Assembly: GCA_002452745.1 (NCBI GenBank)
Contig: DKFC01000049.1
Coordinates: forward strand, 1 to 48,365
Reading direction: 5' to 3'
Length of the DNA stretch: 48,365 nucleotides
Source: Firmicutes bacterium UBA6806
GTDB lineage: Bacteria; Bacillota; Clostridia; Peptostreptococcales; Acidaminobacteraceae
Positions 16,641 to 23,343 of this stretch are shown one piece after another (within the stretch, counting starts at the first letter, position 1; each line of letters begins with the position of its first letter). Below the pieces are notes generated by a model, which was given only the letters and a program-made list of their open reading frames with translations, was not told where the DNA came from and searched no databases. Made by a program: the position numbers and the translations under genes.

Positions 16641-17750
16641 ATGAGATTCAAACCGATCGACCGTCTGAAGGAAAATGAAATTCTTGCGGAAAATATCGTT
16701 AATATAAATAACCAAATTCTGCTCAAAAAAGATGCCTCCATGAACTCAAAGAACATAGAGCGTATCAAGAATATGGGGTTTAAATCCCTCTATGTGAAAA
16801 ATCCAGAGGAAGAGGTCTTTCTAGAGGAAGAGGTCAAAGATATCATCGACCCCGTCATCAGAAAAAAAGCCGTCTTCGATATGAAAGAATGTGTTGACAA
16901 CTTCTATAGTACCATTAGCAAACAGAGACAACAACTGGCTTATGGCGACTCTGGACAGGCACTGCTTGATTCTCTTGATAAAATCTCAACAAGCCTAATT
17001 GACGAAATTTTAAATTCAGAAGAGCTAAAAATCTCCATTATGGACATCAAATCTGAGGGAAATTACCTGTACGAACACGCTATTAACACATCCGTTCTCG
17101 CCATTATGCTCGGTGCAAAACTTGGGTATTCCACCAAGGATATGAGAAATATCGCCATTGCCTCCATGCTTCTCAACATCGGATACAAAAACCTTGAACC
17201 GACACTCTATGACCATGAGGGAACACTCTCAGATGCACAATGGCTTGAGATGGTACAACATCCCAAATTCAGTTTTGATATTCTCTCTAATAATACGCAT
17301 TTCAACGCTCATATAAAATCAATTGTCATGCAGCATCACGAGCGTCTAGATGGGTCTGGCTATCCAGCTGGCCTCATGGGTTCAGAAATTCACCCTCACG
17401 CCAAGCTAGTCATGATTGCCGATGTGTACGATGCCATGACTTCAGATAGACCTTTTAGACATGCATATCCACATCACGAAGTTGTGGAATATATCATGGG
17501 CAATGCGGGAACGCTGTTTGACTTCGACCTTGCAAATATGTTTTCCAGATGTATCATCCTCTACCCAGCTGGATCATATGTGCTTTTATCCAATGGGCTC
17601 AAAGCCGTTATTTTGAGAAATCATGCTTCCCATCCGCTCAGACCTATTGTGAGAACATTCAAAGCAGGAAAAATAGATAGCTCTTCTGCTGGTTATATAG
17701 ATCTCCTCGAAACGCGCAACCTGACCATTCAAATGCTCATCTATGATTAA
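16641..17750 (+). CDS. HD-GYP-like protein with degenerate HD motif
   Basis: A 369-residue protein with an N-terminal region of about 130 residues (DUF3391-like) and a C-terminal HD-GYP domain, the fold that hydrolyses cyclic-di-GMP. H146, H207, HHE (232-234), GYP (241-243) and D261 are recognisable. However, the central HDxGK motif is changed to L178-N179-I-G-Y182, so the metal-binding His-Asp pair is lost. It probably has little or no phosphodiesterase activity and may act as a cyclic-di-GMP sensor or scaffold. ATG 16641 is chosen from AAAGGAG eight bases upstream; in-frame ATGs exist at 16635 and 16596. It is a single gene that ends at a strong bidirectional terminator. Confidence 0.85.
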   Translation: MRFKPIDRLKENEILAENIVNINNQILLKKDASMNSKNIERIKNMGFKSLYVKNPEEEVFLEEEVKDIIDPVIRKKAVFDMKECVDNFYSTISKQRQQLAYGDSGQALLDSLDKISTSLIDEILNSEELKISIMDIKSEGNYLYEHAINTSVLAIMLGAKLGYSTKDMRNIAIASMLLNIGYKNLEPTLYDHEGTLSDAQWLEMVQHPKFSFDILSNNTHFNAHIKSIVMQHHERLDGSGYPAGLMGSEIHPHAKLVMIADVYDAMTSDRPFRHAYPHHEVVEYIMGNAGTLFDFDLANMFSRCIILYPAGSYVLLSNGLKAVILRNHASHPLRPIVRTFKAGKIDSSSAGYIDLLETRNLTIQMLIYD

Positions 17751-17778
17751 TTCTTGCATTATTTCGCCATAAAAAGGC

Positions 17779-17820
17779 AGGCTTTTTCATTTACTTGGCC
17801 TGCCTTTTATTTTGAGTTAT
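17779..17820. terminator. bidirectional terminator between HD-GYP-like and ATP-grasp genes
   Basis: A perfect 11-bp stem (AAAAGGCAGGC with GCCTGCCTTTT, about 17773-17783 and 17799-17809) has T on one side and A on the other, so it works for both convergent genes. Confidence 0.8.
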
Positions 17821-17836
17821 TCTCTTTATTTGATAT

Positions 17837-19159
17837 TTAGATCACCACAGAAGACAGTGAAAAGCCGTCATTTAGATCCGAAATAACAGCACCATGTCCT
17901 GCTCTGGTGAAGATGCCTTTCATCTTTTCATTGTAGACAAACAGACCTGTAATGTTGTTGAAATTCGAAACTTCAAAACTGCCATCTGCTTTTATATGAA
18001 GATTCTTATTCACGGATTTCTCACAGAACTCCTGTATAATGTAGCCTTCTTCTGCGCCCTTCTCAAGCATGCCCTTCCATGTTTCCAAATTAAATTCTCT
18101 GCCAGCATATACGCCCTTTGATGCATAGTAGTCAATTGGCTTGATAATGTAATTGTCTTTGTCCTCTAGGTATTTTGTCAGATCATCAGTTGATCGGAGA
18201 GGAGCTGTAAAAGGCACATGGGTATCTATATAGGCCAGCATTTCATCGTCAAAATACTGCCTGACTATTGGATGATGCAGTGCTTCAAAGTATTTTTTTG
18301 TGTGGACAATTTGTGACCGAATGGAACCAATGATGCACGTTTTATTAGCTTCAATCCCCTTTATAAGTGCTGTGAGATCTTCGTAGTGATCCATCATGTC
18401 TCGTGTCACCAATCTTCTGTAGATGATGTCAACTTTTTCACCCTCATGATATAAATATCCGTCATTTTCCACCAGCTCATCTGGACTGACAATCCCACAT
18501 TTATAGCCATTTGCTTCAAAAATGCGCTTAAAAACTTCAAATTCATGTGGCGATCCCTTTGACATGTAATCCATAATGATTACATACGGCGCATCAGATG
18601 CTTCTCCTCCATTTTCAACAAAGGCAGTATAGAGTTGTTTCACTTCATCCACCCATGATTGATAGAGTTCATAGCGTTCAACCGTGTATCGCTCTCTCAT
18701 CTGTCGCATCACATGCGTCTCAAGCAGGACGTCGGTCAGTGGCGTCTCCTCATTCATGGCTGATGTCCCATCTGTGTTCAGTTCACAAAAGCGATAGCTG
18801 CCATCGGGATAGTAAAAGAAATCAAATCTGCCCATTGGGACATTGACCTTGAACTTGGGTTCAATCAAAATAAGGGATTCGAGCGCACTTGAAAAGCCCC
18901 AAATATCTCTGACCTCAGGGTGGTTTAAATAGATGTCAATAGATTGATTGACCATCTTAAACACATCTTCTGTCAGCTGTTCAAACCGTTGGACATCTTC
19001 CTTTGAATAGATAGCCGGAAAATATAAGAAGGGAAGCTGTTTGCCCTTATAAACTGCATTCGATGAGCCAACCGCACGGTATGCCTTGATGTAGTCTGCT
19101 TCTACAATGGTTCTATCCCCTTCCGCTATTTCGACGAGTTCGCTGTTGTATTTAAACAT
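17837..19159 (-). CDS. ATP-grasp ligase, glutathionylspermidine synthase-like
   Basis: A 440-residue protein that resembles circularly permuted ATP-grasp/glutathionylspermidine-synthase-type ligases. Visible signs are VNVPMGRFDFFYYPDG..FCELNTDGTSAMNEE (substrate/metal site, about residues 120-150), NYIIKPIDYYASKGVYAG (nucleotide lysine and glycine loop, about residues 335-352) and GYIIQEFCE. It overlaps the upstream glutamate-cysteine ligase by eight bases. This strongly implies that it joins gamma-glutamylcysteine to a second amino group, taking the place of classical GshB. The acceptor could be glycine (glutathione) or something else. The family assignment is from motif pattern only. Confidence 0.7.
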   Translation of the reverse strand: MFKYNSELVEIAEGDRTIVEADYIKAYRAVGSSNAVYKGKQLPFLYFPAIYSKEDVQRFEQLTEDVFKMVNQSIDIYLNHPEVRDIWGFSSALESLILIEPKFKVNVPMGRFDFFYYPDGSYRFCELNTDGTSAMNEETPLTDVLLETHVMRQMRERYTVERYELYQSWVDEVKQLYTAFVENGGEASDAPYVIIMDYMSKGSPHEFEVFKRIFEANGYKCGIVSPDELVENDGYLYHEGEKVDIIYRRLVTRDMMDHYEDLTALIKGIEANKTCIIGSIRSQIVHTKKYFEALHHPIVRQYFDDEMLAYIDTHVPFTAPLRSTDDLTKYLEDKDNYIIKPIDYYASKGVYAGREFNLETWKGMLEKGAEEGYIIQEFCEKSVNKNLHIKADGSFEVSNFNNITGLFVYNEKMKGIFTRAGHGAVISDLNDGFSLSSVVI

Positions 19160-20459
19160 TCATGCCTCCTTCAAATATCTTGTTTTCAATAATTGCATCT
19201 CTAAATGACGCTTCCGATTGAACGGCCCTGCGTTTTAGAAACTCAGCATAAGAGCGATTTTCAAGCATCCACTTATGCCCTCTTGATAAGAGCTGCTGCT
19301 CTGCTTCTGTCAGCCCTTTTTTTGCATCTTCAATTATCATTTCTATAAATTGCCTTGAATTTATATCATCTCCCAAAAAGGTCAAATCGAAGACATCATA
19401 CTCTTGAATCATTTGATTGAGGCGTTTCATGTCATCATCACTTGACCTTAACGAAAGTTCATAATAGCGATTTAAATTGTGTGTTTCATAAAAGATTCCC
19501 TTTACAAGTGCCGGAAGCATTAGACTCAATTCAAGCGGAAGCGCATCTGCCATTCGAATCTCAATAAACTGCTTAAGACGCACATCGGGAAATACCATTG
19601 TCGTCGCGTGAATCAACTGTTTTTCACTGAGCGATTTGCCCTTTGCATAAGATTCAACTGTCAAAGATTCAGTGAACTTTGTGCGTTCTCCCTCTGGCAT
19701 GAAAATAGGCTTTGTGTTCATAATATATGTTGCGTAGGCATTGTAATCAAATGTTTTCTCAAAAACACCCGCTGGGATTTTACACCGCTCTGGGTCTGTA
19801 TAATCCCAGATGTGCACTCTCAGGTTTCTGCCTTCAAAAATCTCGCCCTCAAAGACAGGTGCAGCATCAAATAGCGTCGATAGAAATGGTGATAGAAAAT
19901 TGGCCACCCTGTACTTCTTTATAAAATCAGTTTCACTGGAGTAGTCAATTGACACCTGAGTTGAAGCACTTCCCTTCATCATATTGCGCGCACGCTTGCC
20001 CTTTTGATGAAGCGCTTCATACATCCACCCATATCTCTTTTTCGGAAGAAGCGGCAGTTCTTCGATTTTGGTCTTCGGATGATAGCCCATGGAAACCAAT
20101 GCCTGTCCAATTTCCATTTCTGTTTCAACTTCACGGCGTACTGCCAAATACTCAGCTTCTATTTCCCATATAAACTCAAGGGGCTTGATGCTGATTTCAA
20201 GTTGCCCGCCGGGTTCAAAGGACAGTGTATTCCCGTCTTTTGATGCATTGAGGATATGTCCTTCTTCTTCATAATCTATCTGCCAGCCCTTCTTGACAAG
20301 CCTTTTCGCAAGCGCTTCCTGTCCAGCGGATTCAAAATAGCTTAAACTTCTGAGCGACTCTCCATCAACTAAAAAATGTTCAAATTCGACACCGAGTTTC
20401 TTTTCAGTTTTTTCACCAGCTTTAAAATAAGCCGTCAGTTTCTCAATATTTTTGTCCAT
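19152..20459 (-). CDS. gshA: glutamate-cysteine ligase (GCS2 family)
   Basis: A 435-residue ligase of the GCS2 type that joins glutamate and cysteine with ATP to gamma-glutamylcysteine, the first step of glutathione and related thiols. The N-terminus carries LGVEFEHFLVD, typical of the glutamate/ATP site, then SFEPGGQLEISIKP and a conserved GSASTQVSIDYS. Length fits plant/actinobacterial-type members rather than the longer E. coli enzyme. It lies 55 bases after the TetR regulator in the same direction with no obvious promoter between, so co-transcription is likely, and overlaps the ATP-grasp gene downstream. Glutathione is uncommon in Clostridia, which makes this pair notable. Confidence 0.85.
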   Translation of the reverse strand: MDKNIEKLTAYFKAGEKTEKKLGVEFEHFLVDGESLRSLSYFESAGQEALAKRLVKKGWQIDYEEEGHILNASKDGNTLSFEPGGQLEISIKPLEFIWEIEAEYLAVRREVETEMEIGQALVSMGYHPKTKIEELPLLPKKRYGWMYEALHQKGKRARNMMKGSASTQVSIDYSSETDFIKKYRVANFLSPFLSTLFDAAPVFEGEIFEGRNLRVHIWDYTDPERCKIPAGVFEKTFDYNAYATYIMNTKPIFMPEGERTKFTESLTVESYAKGKSLSEKQLIHATTMVFPDVRLKQFIEIRMADALPLELSLMLPALVKGIFYETHNLNRYYELSLRSSDDDMKRLNQMIQEYDVFDLTFLGDDINSRQFIEMIIEDAKKGLTEAEQQLLSRGHKWMLENRSYAEFLKRRAVQSEASFRDAIIENKIFEGGMNV

Positions 20460-20514
20460 AATACCGTCCCATATACTCTCTATTCCTTTATTCTGATGCC
20501 TCTATAAACAGTCT

Positions 20515-21114
20515 CTACTGGTTGTAACATATTTTAACCTGATCTATTTTAACTGCATCCCACGCCACATCACAGGCTTTATTCACCCCATAATCACACA
20601 GTTTTGAGCCACAGCACAAATTGCGCTTAGCCAATTGTGATGCTGGATAAAATGTAAACGCAAAGAGGATTTCATCTGAAATCGGTTTTATGATCTTTCT
20701 CTCTTTACCGATTTTAAATAACTCATACACCTTTGAAAAATAACACATGCCATACTCCGAGTGATAATCCTTTGAATACGGCGAATTCGAAAACTGCATG
20801 GTGTAGTCAAATTCTTTGTGATATTTTAAACAATAATGATAATAATTGAGCCACAATTTCTTATATGCGGCTTCAATACAGCCGTCCAGATCCACATCTT
20901 GCATGACAAATTCACCCATTTCTCGCCTGATGTTCAGGTAGAGTTTACTGATTAAATCCTCCTTGTTCTCAAAGTAAATGTAAATTGTCGCTGGAGATAC
21001 ACCCGCTGATTTGGCAATCTTTGATATGGATGCATTGGCAAATCCATCTGATATAAAATTGTCCATTGAGGCCACTAAAATGGCCTTCAATTTATTTTCA
21101 TCCTTTAATCTCAT
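20515..21114 (-). CDS. TetR-family regulator with cysteine-rich C-terminus, probably leaderless
   Basis: A 199-residue TetR regulator. The N-terminal helix-turn-helix is clear (KIAKSAGVSPATIYIYFENKEDLI). The C-terminal third carries five cysteines (LCCGSKLC, ACDV, KICYNQ), unusual for the family and suggesting thiol, metal or redox sensing. An ATG at 21135 is in frame but lies inside the promoter spacer; the ATG at 21114 falls exactly where transcription should start, seven bases after the -10. No ribosome-binding site precedes either start. It is therefore most likely read from a leaderless mRNA and continues into gshA. Two palindromes at its promoter indicate autoregulation. Confidence 0.85.
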   Translation of the reverse strand: MRLKDENKLKAILVASMDNFISDGFANASISKIAKSAGVSPATIYIYFENKEDLISKLYLNIRREMGEFVMQDVDLDGCIEAAYKKLWLNYYHYCLKYHKEFDYTMQFSNSPYSKDYHSEYGMCYFSKVYELFKIGKERKIIKPISDEILFAFTFYPASQLAKRNLCCGSKLCDYGVNKACDVAWDAVKIDQVKICYNQ

Positions 21115-21120
21115 AAATCT

Positions 21121-21149
21121 ATAATAAACGACCATTCGTTTATAGTCAA
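21121..21149 (-). promoter_or_regulatory. promoter of TetR-thiol ligase operon
   Basis: On the minus strand TTGACT (complement of 21144-21149), a 17-base spacer, and TATTAT (complement of 21121-21126). The predicted start site coincides with the ATG at 21114. Confidence 0.75.
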
Positions 21150-21168
21150 TATTAAATGAACGTTCATT
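21124..21168. promoter_or_regulatory. two TetR-type operator palindromes
   Basis: Operator 1 (21124-21143) has perfect 8-base arms ATAAACGA/TCGTTTAT around a 4-base centre and fills the promoter spacer. Operator 2 (21155-21168) is the perfect palindrome AATGAACGTTCATT just upstream of the -35. Binding would block this promoter and might affect the divergent riboswitch promoter at 21183. Confidence 0.7.
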
Positions 21169-21182
21169 CGTTTATAATAGGG

Positions 21183-21211
21183 TTGCAGTTCATTTTAAAA
21201 TGTGTTATCAT
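21183..21211 (+). promoter_or_regulatory. promoter of the riboswitch-ACT-UPF0210 unit
   Basis: TTGCAG (21183-21188), a 17-base spacer and TATCAT (21206-21211). Transcription would start near 21218, giving a leader of about 285 bases before the first gene. Confidence 0.6.
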
Positions 21212-21226
21212 TCTTTTTAATTTAAT

Positions 21227-21355
21227 AGGCTCGGATGAAAGTTGCGGAATCTCATGGAAACCGTTACCGGACGAACCTCTGGAGAGACTCGTTAGAGCAC
21301 CGAAGGGGAAAGCTGTTTTACAGTGAAACTCTCAGGTACAAGGGACAGGGGCAAA
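21227..21355 (+). ncRNA. glycine riboswitch (gcvT motif)
   Basis: The conserved aptamer landmarks are all present in order: GGAGAGAC (about 21281-21288), GCACCGAAGGGG (21297-21308), a variable hairpin (GCTGT..ACAG), ACTCTCAGG (21328-21336) and ACAAGGGACAG. This is the gcvT glycine-aptamer pattern. Only one complete aptamer is visible; the partly structured 21227-21275 may be a ghost or degenerate first aptamer. A terminator follows at 21413-21442, with another strong hairpin (CAAATGGCGC / GCGCCCATTTG, 21363-21387) between, giving a plausible transcription switch. The direction of control cannot be decided from sequence. Confidence 0.88.
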
Positions 21356-21412
21356 ATATCAACAAATGGCGCATGGCGCCCATTTGATTTGCATATCTTT
21401 GTGTTAAACTCC

Positions 21413-21442
21413 AGAGGCTACTTTTTAGTATGCCTCTTTTTA
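21413..21442 (+). terminator. terminator of the glycine riboswitch expression platform
   Basis: AGAGGC (21413-21418) pairs with GCCTCT (21432-21437), and inner TACT pairs with AGTA, followed by a T-run. It lies 60 bases before the ACT gene start, so it must be controlled for the operon to be read. Confidence 0.8.
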
Positions 21443-21504
21443 TTTGCTCAATACAATAGCTCGCCACAATACACTCAGCACCATTACAGACTAGGAGGTT
21501 TTTT

Positions 21505-21774
21505 ATGAATGCATATGTCTCTGTTATCGGGATGGACAAAAAAGGAATTATCAAGGCCGTGGCAACGGTTTTGTCGGATTTAGGCGCTAATATTTTAGAC
21601 ATTAATCAAACAATTGTCAAAGGGTGTTTTACCATGGTCATGTTTGTGGACCTTACTGATCTCACAACCGATTTAGCTGGATTAAAACTGGCACTTTCAG
21701 TGCCCTCAACAGAACTGGATGTCAAAATTAAAGTACAACATGAAGCTATTTTCTCAGCAATGCATACGATATAG
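21505..21774 (+). CDS. ACT-domain protein (UPF0237)
   Basis: An 89-residue single ACT-domain protein of the UPF0237 group. ACT domains bind amino acids or their derivatives and regulate partner enzymes; this group resembles the N-terminal ACT module of the glycine-cleavage repressor GcvR. The sequence starts with the typical SVIGMDKKGIIKAVATVLSDLGANILDINQT strand-helix. AGGAGG lies just before the ATG. It is the first gene behind the glycine riboswitch and eleven bases upstream of UPF0210, a pairing widely seen in Gram-positive genomes. Its ligand is probably glycine or a related amino acid, which is inference from the riboswitch. Confidence 0.92.
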   Translation: MNAYVSVIGMDKKGIIKAVATVLSDLGANILDINQTIVKGCFTMVMFVDLTDLTTDLAGLKLALSVPSTELDVKIKVQHEAIFSAMHTI

Positions 21775-21785
21775 GAGGCGAATTC

Positions 21786-23144
21786 ATGAATCATTTTTCA
21801 AATGTTATCGAAACCCTGAACATGATAGAACGAGATAAATTGGATATCAGAACCATTACAATGGGCATTTCCCTGCTGGACTGCTGCGATGCCGATGGTG
21901 AAGTTGCCAGAAAAAAAATCTACGACAAGATCCTTAGACTCGCTGGAAATCTCGTCGCCGTCGGAGAGTCTATAGAAGAAAAATATGGCATTCCAATTAT
22001 CAATAAACGCATCTCTGTCACGCCTATTTCTCTGGTGGCTCAAGCCAGCAATGACGAAGACTACGTTGCTTTTGCAAAAACGCTTGACGCAGCTGCCAAA
22101 GCAGTTGGCGTCAATTTTATCGGCGGTTTTTCCGCTCTTGTTCAAAAGGGGTACACAAAGGGCGATGAAATCCTCATCCATTCTATTCCGCGTGCACTTG
22201 CAGAGACCGAAAGGGTCTGTGCCTCCGTCAATGTGGGTTCAACCCGTGCGGGGATCAATATGAATGCCGTCAGAGATATGGGTAAAATCATTAAAGAAAC
22301 TGCTGAATTGACTGCTGATGCCGAAAGCATCGGCTGTGCCAAACTGGTGGTATTTGCAAATGCAGTTGAAGACAATCCCTTCATGGCAGGCGCTTTTCAC
22401 GGAGTCTCTGAAGCAGAGTGCGTCATTCATGTGGGCATCAGCGGCCCTGGTGTGGTCAAAGTAGCCCTTGAACAGGTTCGCGGCGAATCATTTGACGTCG
22501 TTGCTGAGACCATAAAAAAAACGGCCTTTAAAATCACACGGGTTGGTCAGCTTGTGGCCAATGAAGCTGCTGAAAAGCTAGGTGTTCCCTTTGGAATCAT
22601 AGATTTATCCCTAGCCCCTACACCAGCGGTTGGAGATAGTGTTGCCAGAATTTTAGAAGAAATCGGTCTGGAGGCCTGTGGCTGTCATGGAACAACGGCA
22701 GCACTGGCTATGTTAAACGACGCTGTAAAAAAAGGCGGCGTCATGGCATCCTCCCACGTAGGGGGACTCAGTGGCGCATTTGTACCCGTCAGCGAAGATG
22801 AAGGCATGATTGCCGCCGTTCAGTGCGGGTCTCTCAGCATTGACAAACTTGAAGCCATGACTTGTGTCTGTTCTGTTGGGCTGGATATGGTAGCCGTTCC
22901 CGGTGACACGCCTGCCGCCACACTTGCTGCCATCATAGCGGATGAAGCCGCAATTGGCGTTATCAATAATAAGACAACTGGTGTCCGAATCATCCCAGTC
23001 ATCGGCAAATCCTTAGGTGATGAGGTTGAATTCGGCGGACTTTTAGGGATGGCACCAATTATGAAAGTCAGCCCCTTTTCAAGTGAGGCATTTATTCAAA
23101 GAGGCGGCAGAATTCCAGCTCCAATTCACAGCTTCAAGAACTGA
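21786..23144 (+). CDS. UPF0210 / DUF711 family protein (PFL-like fold)
   Basis: A 452-residue member of UPF0210 (DUF711), a family annotated as PFL-like but with no assigned reaction. It aligns along its full length with characteristic segments: a start rich in DIRTITMGISLLDC, INKRISVTPISLV, CASVNVGSTRAGINMNAVRDMG, GVSEAECVIHVGISGPGVV and PTPAVGDSVARILEEIGLEACGCHGTTAAL. The C-terminus ends near IQRGGRIPAPIHSFKN. AGGAGG precedes the ATG. It is co-transcribed with the ACT protein under a glycine riboswitch, which points to a role in glycine or one-carbon metabolism. No glycyl-radical loop is evident to me, so it should not be called a glycyl-radical enzyme. Confidence 0.92.
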   Translation: MNHFSNVIETLNMIERDKLDIRTITMGISLLDCCDADGEVARKKIYDKILRLAGNLVAVGESIEEKYGIPIINKRISVTPISLVAQASNDEDYVAFAKTLDAAAKAVGVNFIGGFSALVQKGYTKGDEILIHSIPRALAETERVCASVNVGSTRAGINMNAVRDMGKIIKETAELTADAESIGCAKLVVFANAVEDNPFMAGAFHGVSEAECVIHVGISGPGVVKVALEQVRGESFDVVAETIKKTAFKITRVGQLVANEAAEKLGVPFGIIDLSLAPTPAVGDSVARILEEIGLEACGCHGTTAALAMLNDAVKKGGVMASSHVGGLSGAFVPVSEDEGMIAAVQCGSLSIDKLEAMTCVCSVGLDMVAVPGDTPAATLAAIIADEAAIGVINNKTTGVRIIPVIGKSLGDEVEFGGLLGMAPIMKVSPFSSEAFIQRGGRIPAPIHSFKN

Positions 23145-23186
23145 TTTTAACGTCCTTTTCAATACTGTGTACAGATTTCTAAAAAC

Positions 23187-23225
23187 TTTACCTAGATTTA
23201 ACATTGGTTTTACTTCGATTTAATT
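23187..23225 (+). promoter_or_regulatory. Pho box: four 6-bp repeats with 11-bp period
   Basis: TTTACC (23187), TTAACA (23198), TTTACT (23209) and TTAATT (23220) recur every 11 bases, matching the Gram-positive PhoP box TT(A/C/T)ACA with 5-base spacers. A TAGAAT -10 follows at 23247-23252, so the array covers the -35 region, as expected for an activated promoter. Confidence 0.75.
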
Positions 23226-23343
23226 CCAACCTTTTTGCCTGTCTGCTAGAATAAACTAGGTGTGATTTCATCTCAATTGGGTATGATTTTATACAGCTTA
23301 TGTAGGAAAATAAGAGAGATTTTCATTAAGGAGGCATTGGGCA

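Noticed and set aside
16424..16768. Opposite-strand ORF over the start of the HD-GYP-like gene
   Set aside because: It overlaps a gene with a clear ribosome-binding site and recognisable domain, and its own codons look random.
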